A stretch of 64,000 nt of DNA, taken from positions 558,001 through 622,000 of the forward strand of contig KN832879.1 of NCBI GenBank assembly GCA_000827325.1, written 5' to 3'. Made by a program: the position numbers and the translations under genes. Under the pieces are notes generated by a model, which made no database searches, was not told where the DNA came from, and saw nothing but the letters and a program-made list of their open reading frames with translations. The stretch is from Oidiodendron maius Zn. Lineage: Eukaryota > Ascomycota > Leotiomycetes > Myxotrichaceae. Of this stretch, positions 42,161 through 53,679 are shown piece by piece; within the stretch, counting starts at the first letter, position 1; the number at the start of each line of letters is the position of its first letter.

Positions 42161-42809
42161 TTATTTCTGCATCGCCCATGCTTTCCTAAATACCCCTGTG
42201 GCCTTCTCTCCCAGCTCCTCGTTCTTCAGCCTCTGTATCAAGAAACCCCTTAAGTCCCTCCAAAATTCATCTCCCATGCCCTCATCCGATTCTGCTACTG
42301 GCGGGATGACCTCTTCCTCTCCACCCCTGACGGCCGCCGCGCCCCCGATCACCATGATGCCGAGCTCCAGCTTCTGCTCCCCCTCCCCCGCTACCTCCTT
42401 CAATATGCGAGAATCTGGCACGGGCTTCTTCTTGTGCAGCATGCGCAGCTTGTCGACCGGGATAGATGTCCGGGAATTGATCGTCTGCTTGAGATCTAGG
42501 ATCGAGGTGCTGCCTGGTACGGAAGGTAGAGTTATGTCCAAGGGTGGGTTGCGCAGCGAGCGTAGGCTGACGCTTATTGAGCGCTCGGCACCCGGGGCGA
42601 GTTTTTGTCGTTTGGGGAGAGGGAGAGGATTCCTTGGGAGGATGTACTGGGTTGTGTTAGAGGGTGTAATGGATATGGTTGGAAGAGGATGGGCGTACGG
42701 CGTTGCGTGGAGGGTAGGTCTTGGGATCTTCGACATGATCGGCTGACACCTTGGTTGGTTTTGAGTCGAGAGCAGCTAGGAAGCTCTTAGCAAAAGATAC
42801 TTCTGTCAT
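42161..42809 (-). CDS. get5: GET-pathway ubiquitin-like protein Get5 (Mdy2/Ubl4A homologue)
   Basis: Two exons: 42809-42699 and 42646-42161, intron 52 nt with CTAAC branch; 198 aa. Get5 with Get4 and Sgt2 hands tail-anchored membrane proteins to Get3 for insertion in the ER. The first exon gives MTEVSFAKSFLAALDSKPTK, the N-terminal Get4-binding region, in a different frame from the downstream part. Next come a proline-rich linker, a ubiquitin-like domain at about 60-120 (SVSLRSLRNPPLDITLPS to KLRMLHKKKPVPDSRIL), and a C-terminal dimerisation helix pair (EFWRDLRGFLIQRLKNEELG then VFRKAW). An internal ATG at 42736 begins a 191-codon frame which lacks the Get4-binding part and reads through the intron; the spliced form is preferred because it restores the family N-terminus. 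Confidence 0.88.
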
Positions 42810-43053
42810 TTTGAAGTTTGGATGATGGGAGTTTGTGGAGATGTGAGAGTTGTAGGTATGGTTGAAATTGCTGGTAGCATCTGGATGATGGTCCGTGCAC
42901 CGACATACGTTGTCGGAGAATTAACGCGCCGAGATAACTTTGCAGCTAAACCCTTTTCGTTTATCAGCAGAAATAATTCTCGGCAAAAAAATATTCTGGA
43001 ATGCGACCTCACAGTTCGGAGCATTCAAGACAAGCAAAAGGCTGCAATTCAAG
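42810..43053. promoter_or_regulatory. Divergent promoter between get5 and nop2
   Basis: 244 bp between the two divergent start codons, necessarily shared by both promoters. No specific motif was identified. Confidence 0.4.
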
Positions 43054-45078
43054 ATGGGGGTCGGACGACGAATGAAGAAGCAGGGCCCACCTGAGCCGCT
43101 TGATGAGGCGCATTTTACCAATTTGAAACGAAAGGCGGGTATGTCAGTTGCAGAATCAAGAGCAGAGAGCCAGCAATATGCCAGTTCGAAGAAGAGAAGA
43201 ACGAGTGGTGGGGAAGGGAAAAAGAATCGCGATACAAAAGTGAAGGAGAAGAGCAAAAGTGGCTTTACAAACTCGATGGCACTACCAAAGACAAAATCGT
43301 CTGCTAGGGAACCCAAACATACAACACTTCCGAGGTCTTCTGATTCTGAAGAAGTCGATTCCGACGCCGCAGATCTGATGGACGACGAATTCGATAACCT
43401 TTCAGAGTCGGATGTCGAAGATGGAGGCCTCGGAGATGGAGCTGATTTTCTAGACTCAGGATCGGAAGTTTATGATTCTGATCAGGATCATGCACACAAG
43501 GCAATATTTTCCGAAGACGAGGGTGAGTCCGATGCCGAGGAGAAACTCACAGCGGCGAACATAGCAGGGTTGTCGCGGAAGCTAGACGAGGAAATGGCAG
43601 AGCAAGAGGCGGAGGCTCAGGCAGAATTGGAGGAGGCGGCGATGCAAACGAACATCGCCGGTGACAAACCACATGTTTTGGACGGCTCAGATAATGAGGA
43701 GGGTGCTGTAGAGACAAATGCTTTACTAGCACCAGACCTTCAGCTCTTGAGAACTCGAATTACCGACACAGTGCGAGTGCTGGATGATTTCGCAAACCTA
43801 GGAGAAGAGGGGCGGTCAAGAGCTGAGTACACATCGCGGCTGATTAAGGATATATGCGCATATTATGGGTACTCGCAATATCTTGCCGAGAAACTCTTCA
43901 ACCTATTTCCTCCCAAAGAAGCCTTTGCCTTCTTCGAAGCAAACGAGACCCCACGACCGGTCGTCATCCGTACTAATACACTCCGCACACACAGACGAGA
44001 TCTAGCTCAAGCACTTATCAATCGAGGCGTAACACTCGAACCAGTTGGGAAATGGTCCAAGGTTGGACTCCAAGTATTCGAGAGCGCTGTACCTTTGGGA
44101 GCTACTCCTGAATACCTGGCTGGTCACTATATCCTCCAAGCCGCATCCTCCTTCCTCCCTGTCATGGCCCTTGCGCCGCAAGAAAATGAGCGGGTCCTCG
44201 ACATGGCATCAGCCCCGGGAGGAAAGACCACCCATATCGCTGCCCTGATGAAGAATACGGGTTGCATATTCGCGAACGATAGCAACAAGTCCCGTGCCAA
44301 GGGTCTGATCGGCAACATCCACCGCTTAGGTGCCAAAAATGTTATCGTATGCAACTACGATGCCCGGGAATTTCCCAAGGTCATTGGTGGCTTTGATCGA
44401 GTCCTTCTCGATGCACCGTGTTCTGGCACGGGTGTTATCGCCAAGGACGCAAGCGTGAAGACCAACAAGACCGAGAAGGACTTCCTCATGCTCCCACATC
44501 TGCAGAAGCAGCTCCTACTCGCCGCCATCGACTCCGTCGACCATGCCAGCAAGACTGGGGGGTACATCGTCTACTCAACTTGCTCCGTGACCGTTGAGGA
44601 GAACGAGCAGGTCGTTCAATACGCGCTGACCAAGCGACCCAACATCAAACTCGTCGAAACCGGTCTAGTATTTGGCAAGGAAGGCTTCACCTCGTATATG
44701 GGCAAGAGCTTTGATAAGTCCCTGAAGATGACACGGAGGTATTACCCACACGCGTACAACGTCGATGGATTCTTTGTCTCAAAGTTCAAGAAGACGGGCC
44801 CGTCGCCCGCAAACAGCACCGCCGGAATCACGAACTTGCCGAAGAGGGAAGATAGCGAGGTAGATGTGGATCGACGTCCCATTACGGAGACGGAGGAGCA
44901 AGAGAATGACGATTTTGGGGGCTGGGATGAGGGTGAGGATGAGGCGTACATGGAGAAAGCCAAGAGGAATCTGCTGAGGAAGAAGGGTATTAATCCTAGA
45001 GCCAGAAGAACCGATGTCAGCAAGCAGGGACAAAATGGAGCAAGCACAACTGGGGCGAAAATGTCTAGTAAGAAATAA
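43054..45078 (+). CDS. nop2: 25S rRNA (cytosine-C5)-methyltransferase Nop2
   Basis: Single exon, 674 aa from the ATG at 43054 (MGVGRRMKKQGPPEP), preferred over an in-frame ATG at 42940 because it matches the family start. Nucleolar S-adenosylmethionine enzyme methylating one cytosine of 25S rRNA and needed for 60S assembly. The N-terminal ~230 residues are basic, then strongly acidic (SDSEEVDSDAADLMDDEFDN). The catalytic part has the SAM-binding motif LDMASAPGGKTTHIAALM at about 381-398, the releasing cysteine in DAPCSGTGVI near 453 and the nucleophilic cysteine in YSTCSVTVEENEQV near 508. The C-terminal tail is disordered and basic. All NOL1/NOP2/Sun motifs are intact. Confidence 0.96.
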   Translation: MGVGRRMKKQGPPEPLDEAHFTNLKRKAGMSVAESRAESQQYASSKKRRTSGGEGKKNRDTKVKEKSKSGFTNSMALPKTKSSAREPKHTTLPRSSDSEEVDSDAADLMDDEFDNLSESDVEDGGLGDGADFLDSGSEVYDSDQDHAHKAIFSEDEGESDAEEKLTAANIAGLSRKLDEEMAEQEAEAQAELEEAAMQTNIAGDKPHVLDGSDNEEGAVETNALLAPDLQLLRTRITDTVRVLDDFANLGEEGRSRAEYTSRLIKDICAYYGYSQYLAEKLFNLFPPKEAFAFFEANETPRPVVIRTNTLRTHRRDLAQALINRGVTLEPVGKWSKVGLQVFESAVPLGATPEYLAGHYILQAASSFLPVMALAPQENERVLDMASAPGGKTTHIAALMKNTGCIFANDSNKSRAKGLIGNIHRLGAKNVIVCNYDAREFPKVIGGFDRVLLDAPCSGTGVIAKDASVKTNKTEKDFLMLPHLQKQLLLAAIDSVDHASKTGGYIVYSTCSVTVEENEQVVQYALTKRPNIKLVETGLVFGKEGFTSYMGKSFDKSLKMTRRYYPHAYNVDGFFVSKFKKTGPSPANSTAGITNLPKREDSEVDVDRRPITETEEQENDDFGGWDEGEDEAYMEKAKRNLLRKKGINPRARRTDVSKQGQNGASTTGAKMSSKK

Positions 45079-45307
45079 ATAAATAGAATATGATGGCTTG
45101 ATTTGGACACGAAGTGTTTCCTGCGCCTTGCGTGAATGTTTCCTGCAGCAGTCCTATAAGTCTTTGAACCTCCGTACTCCCAGACTCAAACCCGGCTGGC
45201 CGATCTTGCTCGACTACATATTGGGCGGATGCGCAACACGCTCACATTCGCAAAGGAGTATATTACTATTTTGGTATTTTATCATCGCAATCATACAATT
45301 ATTGTTA

Positions 45308-46523
45308 TCATAACTCGTCATCATCTGATTCGGTCTCCGAGTCCCCGGCCACGGCAGCCTTCGATGGCGGAGCTTGTTCCGAGGGTTGTTTCTTAGAAAA
45401 TGGAAGTTCTCGTCGCGGAGGAAGAGCCTCCTCTTCCGACTCCTCTTCCAACTCCTCCGCTGACGCCTTTTTTCCAGCAGGGTTAGATTCTCCTGTAAGA
45501 GGCCTTGGTGCCTCGTCTTCTGATTCCTCATCAGCAGTTGAACCTCGGTCTGGTGTCTGCGGCGGATCATCGTCCGAATCTATGGTCTCACGTTGATCAT
45601 CGACATCCTTCTTCTCGAGCCCGTCGTCCGAGTCGCTTTCTTCTTGCGCGGCTTGCCCTGCCTTTCGTTTCTTCCCGTGGGATGGCCCTGCTGAGCCTAC
45701 TGTTGAAGCCCTACTTCGTTCCACTGCAGCTGCCTTTGCAGGGTCGACATTTGCGGAAGCAAGAAGTCTTTGCTGGTCTCGAATCTTTAACTTCTTCTCG
45801 TTGAGGAGCAGGGAAAATTTTTCAATCAGATCGTTCTCATGCTCATTCTTCAGTTTAATCATTTGTTTCATACCCTCATTAACCTTTTTCACTTCGGCTT
45901 CCTTTGCCTTCAGCAGTTTCTTCAATTCAGCCAGCTCGCGTTCAACTGTATCCTTCGATTGGATAGTCAGATCGCACCAGTCATAGAGTTCGACGACCTC
46001 TTCCTTCTCAGGTAGAGTAATAGCACCAAGTTTTTGCTGACACGTCATTAGTTAAGGCATGCAACAAGGATCGGGATCCCCACAATTATTTCTTCAATTC
46101 GCCTCTGAATAGTGATTTTCAATTCTGGTCCCGCCTCTAGTCTTGCGGCAACCTCGACGCTCAGCGTAGTATCATTTTGTTCCGTGCCCAAAAGCATAAA
46201 GGACAGTATTGTATCCCATTCTTCCGCATTTCCAGCAAAATTTTTGTCTTTCCACATAAAGGTTTGATTATGTTTAACTAATATGCCATGGGTAGATTAG
46301 CAATTAGGTTAACGCATAAAATTAGGGTCAGGGATAGGCCTATGACCGATCAGCTGGCCAACTTACATGAGACCGAGAAGACAGATTCGCCATCCGTCCC
46401 GACCAGTTTAACATCTAGCGGATGCTTCCCGGCAGATTCAATATGCACAAGCACATTGTGCTCCTGGCCGTCATTGAGGTCACTGCGGGGAATGCGGATG
46501 ACGCGCGGGAGGGCGTCAGCCAT
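45308..46523 (-). CDS. XRCC4/Lif1-type non-homologous end-joining protein
   Basis: Three exons: 46523-46367, 46277-46084, 46036-45308; introns of 89 and 47 nt; 359 aa. XRCC4 scaffolds DNA ligase IV in double-strand-break joining. The N-terminus MADALPRVIRIPRS to VFSVSFKHNQTFMWKDKNF is a beta-sandwich head. A long coiled coil follows at about 125-200, and the segment ENDLIEKFSLLLNEKKLKIR resembles the XRCC4 helix that carries DLYKRFILVLNEKKTKIR. The rest is an acidic, Ser-rich disordered tail with many S-D-D/E casein kinase 2-like sites. The second donor (ATT|GTGGGG) is weak; GTTGCA 18 nt downstream is in the same phase. The fungal orthologue would pair with Lig4 and an XLF/Nej1 homologue. Confidence 0.82.
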
Positions 46524-47206
46524 GGCAGGAAGGTGGGCGATATATTACATAGATCTGCAGGGCCGATCATGAAACAAAGGATGAAATTGAAGGGTGAAAA
46601 GGGAGAACTGATCTCATATTTTTCTGATTGCAGCTCGATTCTCTCTTTGTGCTGCCTGACATCTGTCGTCATTGTCTCCATTCTGACGAAACGCGAGAAA
46701 GACGCGTCGCGTGAGGTTGGTGGTGACACGTGATTTACGCCTCAGGCGCCCACTGATCTTTCCAGCCATCTTTGTAACCGTCAATCCCAGCCATCCCCAC
46801 CACCAACCACCAGAGGCTGGGAAGACAACCGACCACCACCGCGACCTACTTGTCTCATCTTGCAGATTCTTCTTGCTCATTCAACTTGCAGTCAGTTTGT
46901 GCTGTCTTGCTCGACGTGTCCAGCACGATTGAGTATCGTTGGGTGTCGGGATAGGGAAACGACGAACGCGACAAACGAACCACCATCTCACAATCAATTA
47001 CCACCAAACACCAGCGCACGACTCGGAGGACCTATCTTGTGGATGATTACGATATTTTACGGCCTTCCGATCATGACTTCACGACTGTAATTCCTGGGTA
47101 ATTGATAATACTCTGGCGGCAGGCCGGAAGATATTCTCGTCGCACATTGAGACTACAACCAATTTCATGCGATTCACGCAACATTCGCTTGTCCATACTT
47201 AATCCG
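46524..47206. promoter_or_regulatory. Divergent intergenic region between XRCC4-like and Byr4-like genes
   Basis: 683 bp shared by two divergent promoters. The part at 46740-46860 is C/A-rich and repetitive (ccacc/accac). Leader-length short open frames lie before the 47207 start. One in-frame upstream ATG (47200s region excluded) at 47117 precedes the chosen start. No defined regulatory motif was identified. Confidence 0.35.
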
Positions 47207-50200
47207 ATGGAGCAGTTAACTCTGAAGCCGCGCAAGGCGGTCGTAGAGGAAGCGGTCGAGAATTGGGACGACGATAATGATTTGGATATTGGCGGGGACG
47301 ACTTCACATTTCGAAGCGCATCTGCCGCAACGACTGCAGCATCACAACAGCGTGATTCTATCTCATCCCGTCTGTCGGGGCGATCTGATTTTGAGTCGAT
47401 CCATGGAGATGAGGAGAAGCATGTTCATCTGCCAGGGGATGATGAGAGATCAACTCGCGATGCGATTGCAACTGCCAAGCGAGCAGGTATCCCTATTCCA
47501 CAAAATGTACCGCCTTCTGCATTGACTGGAGGTACAATCAAGAGACTTGGAGGACGAAAGATCAAGAAGTTTATTCAGGATGATTGGGATGATGGTGACC
47601 TGGAGCTGCCTGGTGAAGGTGGCTTGAATATCAAGCGACAGGATGCGTCCAATTTTCCAGATGCGTTACGACAAGTCAGCGGCTCTAGTTCTGTCCATAC
47701 CAGCCCAGTTGCGTCAGCCAACCCAGCGCCAAAACTGGAACCCAAATTGGAGCCAGCACCAAAGTTCAACTTGAGTCCTCACCGCCTCAAGCAGAAGCCA
47801 GCATCTTCCAGCCTGCTAGATAGATTTCGCGATGATGAAGAGGATGCTTTTTTTGGAGATGGTGGAGCCACTATCAAAGTGTCCAAAAGCCGACAGGTAC
47901 CAGCACGTTTGCCGGTCGTTATTCCACCGACTCCCCAGAAACGAGAAAAAGGAACTGATCCGGAAGACGACTTCGAGAAAGATTTGCAACTGCCTGGAGA
48001 CGGAGCACCCCTCAGGCTATCAACTCGCAAGGAGATTCCAAAGACCCCTGCAAGTAATCAAGACGAGTTTGATGAGTGGGGAGAAGGCAGCTTAGGAACC
48101 AGATTCGGTGGAACCAGGAGAGACGGTCGATCGAACAGAAGTTCGTCGGTTTCAGCACTGAGTCCCAGTGTCTCAAGTTCTCTAACTGTAGAGAGTGAGG
48201 ATGAAGGATTGGACGGTCTTATTCTTCCCAGCGGGCCCCTACACTTCGACGATATTCTTAAACGCAGACAAAAAGAACAACTATCTGAGAAACCTGCACC
48301 CTCACGAGCAGAAGCCAAAGATGACTTCCTCTCTGGACTTGAATTGGGCGATGGAGATGTTTTCGACTCCAGTAAACTATCCCTGAATCGCAATATCAAA
48401 ATCAACAATCGGCAGATCAGTCCTCCCCGACCAAAGACAGCCGTGTCATTAACCTTCAGTAGCAAGCCTGCCGCGTCCTCTTCGCGCCTTCCTCGTCCTC
48501 TTGGAAATCATGAACGTGTCCCGTCTCAGCTGGAACCTGTATCAGAGAGTGGAGGACCTATTGCAAACCGCAACCGAAGAACGCAATCTCGATTAGGGAA
48601 TCATTCCTCGCAGTCCTCCATTAGTAGCATCCCAACTCCAACCACGCCTTCCTCTACCCTCACTCTACAGCCGTCCACACCACGCCGACGGGATCTTGCG
48701 TCGAAATCTTCAATACCTGGCCTTCGTCACGAGCCCACAACTACTAATGCCCAATTATTAAAGCTCAAGCGGTCGATGCCTACTATGAGAGCGTACCCGT
48801 CACCCGTCAAGCCAGCTGTTCCTCGATATGAGCGGCCGCCTTCACGCACGGATAGCAGCAGGACAACTTCAGTGACTCGGCCGAAAACTCCAATTGAGAG
48901 AGATCGTTCAGGGGCTGAATCGAGCCTTTCTCTTGCCCGAAAGAACCCGGTCCCATTCTTGCCAGCAGGTGCATCTCAATCTCAGTCGCATCACATTGCT
49001 ATCAAATCCTCCCGCCATTTCCGTCGTCATGATTCAGAGTCATCCAATGCCAGCCTTGACCTTCGACCAACCTCGCGGACTGCTTCTAGATCTACCATGA
49101 GATCTCCCAGCCCTAGACGCAATGCTCGGGGTGCTGAGACTCTGGCTCGAGAGGCAGCTGTAAAGCGGCAATTGACGAAGCCTGTTCGAAGAAGACAATT
49201 CGGTGATGGCTTTGAGCTGGATGGCTTTGACGATTTGCCTACATCTCGCGATTCCGAGCAGAAGTTTATGAAGGAACCTGTTGGACGTGGCCCGCCTAAA
49301 CTGTCTAGCCTAAGAAATAAGATCCATCAGGACATTCTACCAGCACGAACGATTACTCCATCGCCTCTGACACCAGCCTCGCCATCCCTTACGCGAGATA
49401 CTGTGCCCAGCTTCGCTCGTGATACCAATGCGAGTCGCATGGCTCGGGAGCAAACCCTGACACAGAGAGCGCCGTCGCTAGCTGGTGGACCTCTTGCTGC
49501 TCTCACAAACCAATGGAAATCTAAGGTCTCTGCCACTACAGGCCTCACTACCATCAATGCCCAGTCAGTTCGATCAAAAAAACCAAAAGGCCCACCTCAG
49601 AAGCCTCAATTGATCAAGCCACTGGGAAACCTGAATAACTCAAAACGTAAGCATGGTTGGAGTAACAAGTAATAAGGAGTTTTGCTAACAAGTGACAGTC
49701 GTCAAAGGGATGTGGTATAATCCCGCTACCTTTCGCTGGGAGGGTAATGAAAATGACCTTAGCCCCTTTGATGCTCCTACATCGTCACCATCACTGTCTG
49801 CAGCATCACTCCCGTCTCATGCTCTACGGGAGAAAGACAATCCTCACCTCTATCGCGAGAAAGAAAATACTACCCCGCGCCCTGCTCTCATTACCAACAT
49901 CAATTCTTCTCAGAATGTGCAGGTTGTCGGTGGCATGGTGTTCGATCCTCAGCGAATGTGCTGGCTCAAGATGCCAACTGGTTCATCTCAGAAAACCGGG
50001 GGGAAGAGTGAGAGCGGTGATACCATGGATGGCTTTGACGCCTTAGACGATGAAGATGTCTTCAAGGATGTCCCTGATCTTGAAGATGAGAATAAAACCG
50101 ATGACGACGTTGGAGGTGGAAAGAGTGAAGGCGGAAGTGGTGGGGGCTTGAAGGATGACTGGCTCGTCGGCGAAGAATTTGATGTGGGCCCAGAATTTGT

Positions 50201-50333
50201 TCGTAGACAGAGAGAGGAAGAGGATCGCTGGAGGCGGAAGTGTGAGAGATGGGTCGGTGCGCAGCGCGAGATGGAGCGAGGAGGCGATGTGGAGTGGCGA
50301 TGGAGCATCAGGGACGTGGTCAATGAACAGTGA
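47207..50333 (+). CDS. Byr4/Bfa1-type cytokinesis regulator (septation network GAP component)
   Basis: Two exons: 47207-49646 and 49699-50333, intron 52 nt with GCTAAC branch; 1,024 aa. In yeasts Byr4/Bfa1 is a scaffold for the GTPase-activating Cdc16/Bub2 and keeps the SIN/MEN GTPase Spg1/Tem1 off at the spindle pole. Seen here: N-terminal acidic motif AVENWDDDNDLDIGGDDFTF, repeats such as FIQDDWDDGDLELPGEGGL and DDFEKDLQLPGDGAPL, a long Ser/Pro/Arg-rich disordered middle, and a C-terminal part reading KLVKGMWYNPATFRWEGNEN and GGMVFDPQRMCWLKM, which is the conserved tail motif of the family. The splice join falls just before VKGMWYNP and restores this motif, which supports it. The upstream in-frame extension to 47102 has no family-like sequence. 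Confidence 0.87.
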
Positions 50334-51302
50334 CCTACGATGCATTGATGAAACTTGCTTGTCGCTTGTAGTAGGCGGTCGTGAGCGAGTTGGCTAAGTT
50401 ACCACTGGTGCAACGTATCCTTGGCATACTACATTGGGTTACGAGAAAAGGGCGTTAAAAAGGGGGGCAACTCTGTTTTATGAACATAGATACAACTTGC
50501 TTTCCATCATCGCCTTCAGGAGAGATGATCTTGTTGTACCATAGACTCAGACGAATGCTATGACCGTTACGAATGTTGATCTACTCTTATCTATTCATGC
50601 TGTATAGTAAGTAATGATGATAATGCCCCACTTAACATCCCAACACAAGCCTAGATTAGGTCTCTTCCCTTAGCTCCTTGAAATAGAGACAAGTAGTTGT
50701 GTCCAAGACAATGTCTGGGCACTTTAATCTACAATACTCGAAAGCTTACTACGCATGTACTGTTTCTTGATTGACTACTATCGCTCGAATACTGTCGATG
50801 GCAAATCTAAGACCGCTATATCCTTCCTTATAGATATCAAGGATATTGTTACAACTCATTTCATCGAAAACGGTCAATTCTTATATACTAAATTCCTTTA
50901 TGGCTTTTGAATTTGTAAATGAGTGCATGCCCTGTTTGCACTGGACTTTACTGGCTACTCCCAGGGAGGCAGTTGGAATCAGAGTCGTTACCATATATCA
51001 AACCTACCGCAATAGTAGTATCAAAAACATAAACAAATATAAATCTAATACTTTGGACTATTTACAGCAGTAAAAGTATACTCAAAACACTTGAAAGACT
51101 AATGGCCTAAATATGTAATGTATTGTGTGGTGTAGAGAAGTTACAACCCGTCTCCCGTCCGTTACTCCAAAGCAGACAATTTGATCCCCTCCTTAATCCT
51201 CAATGACACCGGAATACCAAATCAGGCCAATTCAATCCAATCTATCCATTTGTTCTCCTAACTTTCTTATTCTCTCCTTTTTCATGTCAGTGATTAACCA
51301 TT
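50334..51302. other. Convergent 3' intergenic region
   Basis: 0.97 kb between the convergent Byr4-like and Myb-like genes. AT-rich, with only short unsupported frames. No repeat or RNA gene was recognised. Confidence 0.45.
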
Positions 51303-52255
51303 TTAAGCATGGCGATACCCCTCCTCCCATCTCTCCTCCGTCTTTACCAAGACCCCACTGCCCTCTCCCGCTCCATGTATCTCTCCCTCCCTCCGCGAGC
51401 CCTGTCCGTGCTCATGATCCCCACCCCACAGCCCATCCGAAAACGGATCCACCATGATCCCCATCCCTAGAGGAATCTGCATGCCCAACCCGTACGCTTG
51501 GTTCGGGTCCTCCATCACTCCAGGAAACATCTGTGCATGGCTCATATGCTCATGGCTCATATGCTCATGGCTCATATGCTCATGGTTCATATGCTCATGG
51601 CTCATGTGATCATGGCCCGGCAGGCTGAAGCTGTGCAGCATCTCATCCATATCCTGCGACGCAGCACCGAACCCGGGACTTGGGGTCGGGGATGATGAGG
51701 ACGGCGTTACGGGCGTGTAGAGATTCAGGTTCTCTTCTCCACTAGAGATGTGCTCGCGTTTGACTACGCCGGCACAAGGAGTGTGAGTCTCGTGACCAGC
51801 AGCTTCAGGCGTGCCTTCTCCAGTGCCGTATCCGGACTCACTAGCCTCGGGCTTCACTCTCTCACCGACAGCCTCGCTCTGGGCACGCTCTTTAATCTTA
51901 CGAGGAGACTTGATGGCGCTCTTCTCAACCTTGGTTTTCTTAGGAGATGAAGAGGGACTGCCGCTGTTGTTAAGACGTGGACGGCGAACGGGGGCCGTGC
52001 CTTCCATCTGCTTCTTGAAGCGGGAGTACCGCATGCGCGCCGCGTGCCCATTGGTGATCTCCTGCGAAAGGATAGGGTCATGGGCGACTTTGTTCCAGTC
52101 GATCTGATATTTGATATTAGTAGAGCAAAGAGGCTGGATAGAAGAGGGAGAGAGGCAGGAAATGAAATTTAAGGAAAGAGAGAACAAACATCTTTAAGGC
52201 ATTTCTGGCTCAGGATGGCATACAAGAGCCGTGTGGTTGCGGTGTCGTTGGCCAT
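51303..52255 (-). CDS. Myb-like (SANT-type) protein with His/Met-rich repeat, copy 4
   Basis: Two exons: 52255-52190 and 52103-51303; intron 86 nt; 288 aa. The Myb-like domain spans the splice junction: TTRLLYAILSQKCLKD then IDWNKVAHDPILSQEITNGH and AARMRYSRFKKQMEG, at about residues 7-60, with an intron at the same place relative to I/V-D-W as in the other copies. Basic stretches (KKTKVEKSAIKSPRKIKERA) should direct nuclear import. Between about residues 195 and 225 lies a tandem run of five-residue HEHMS-type units, rich in His and Met, encoded by a 15-bp DNA repeat at 51535-51615. The tail is Gly/Glu-rich. Regulatory targets are unknown. It faces copy 5 head-to-head. Confidence 0.82.
51535..51615. 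repeat. 15-bp coding tandem repeat (His/Met-rich)
   Basis: About five copies of atgctcatggctcat in tandem, with one or two base changes between copies. In the minus-strand reading frame each unit encodes HEHMS (one copy HEHMN). The low divergence suggests recent expansion or slippage, so copy number may vary between strains. Confidence 0.85.
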
Positions 52256-53679
52256 AGTGTTGGGTCTGCGCAGGCTCGCCAGCTTGAATGATGTTGCTTC
52301 AGAGAGGGACCCGACTCGAGTCCTCTCTCACTCAGGCGCGACGGGGGAAAGCAGGTAGATGAGGCTCAGGCACCACGAGCAGAAAATCGCACTATCGAAA
52401 GGGCGGGTGGTGATTGGCATACCAGTGAGCACCGGATCTCCATCGGGGCGCAATGAGCGGTGTGAAAAGGGGGAGGAAGCGTTGTGAATCCGGGTGAGGA
52501 GGGGAGGTTGAAATAACTTTTCCACTTGAACAGTCTTTGCGGTGCGAATGGCGGGGGAAGCGTGCAGGAGCCCGCTGTAAGGCTGGGTAGTCACAGCAAC
52601 CATTCTCTATGGCGTTCACAAAGACTTCTTTGTGCTGCACGCGGGGCCAAATGCAAGGGTACGAAGGACGAGGATGAAGGAGAAAGGGAAAGGATGGCCG
52701 CAGGGCCAGCATGGGCCTGAGACGGCGCTTTCTTAGACCAGCCGGCATCTTCTCTCAAAGAGGGCTGCGGTCAACGCCGGCCTGGGCTCATTCCTGACTC
52801 AGGGACTGCCAGAGGACTGAGATGCCCTCATATTTTAAGTGGTGGCAGGTGTTTGCTTGGTTGCCGGGTGGCGGCAGGACATCCATTCGGTGGTGGGCGG
52901 CGGACGCGTTGCGCGTAAAGAGGTTGCATGAAGCCGAAGCAGGGATTCACGACATCACAGGGCGGGCAAGAGGTACGTACTCCACGCAGCCTGGGAGCAA
53001 CGACGCAGAATAAAACAGATATGATGACACTTCTGCGGCGATGATACGAGTATAGAGGGGGGGGGAGCGGGGCGAGAAGATTCATAGGCAAATAGAAAAA
53101 GGGGGGGTTGGGGATATCGGGATGCACCAGCCACGAAAAGCAACCCTCGGTCCCTCTCCATGTCTCTGTATCACCCACGAACCAGGGATGCAAGCATTTA
53201 GAAATAACTAAACACCGTTGCCGGGGCAGTAAATGAGTCACTCTCATGCAGTACTGAGAGGCTTTCAAAGAGGGGTTCTTTGCGTGCTGATCCGTATGTT
53301 GATAGGTGGTTGCCGGGCCAAGCTGCTGGACGTCCAGCTGCCTCGCTTTTATTTTAAAGATACTGCTGTGGAATGAGAGAGTGCTGGCCATGCGGGGGGG
53401 TCGGCTTGCATCCGAACTGTCTATCGTACGAAAGTCCCCGAGTGCAAGCCTGAGGGCAAGGAAGCTTAAGGAGTAGTGGCGGTCAAGGAGAACTCATAAA
53501 CATGGGTCAAAACTCTAGTGAATACTGCTTGCGCCTATATTGCCTATAAGGCATCTCTTTTTATCTTCTTTCTATCTTCTTGCTGTTTATCTCCACAGGA
53601 GCCTTAGAATTTCACACTCTCCACCTATCAACCTTTCTTTCAACTCACATTTTGTGCTTCCATCCAATCAATCAGAAAG
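52256..53679. promoter_or_regulatory. Large divergent intergenic region between two Myb-like genes
   Basis: 1.42 kb between the divergent starts of copies 4 and 5. It is GC-richer than most intergenic DNA here, with G runs at 53055-53066 and 53101-53108 and several 90- to 190-codon minus-strand frames (for example 52828-53391) that look like random open frames. A TATAAG element lies at 53545-53550, upstream of copy 5. Long upstream regions are expected for regulated genes. Confidence 0.45.

Noticed and set aside
51535-51615. CRISPR-like array
   Set aside because: Direct 15-bp repeats without spacers, in frame inside a eukaryotic coding exon; it is a coding minisatellite.
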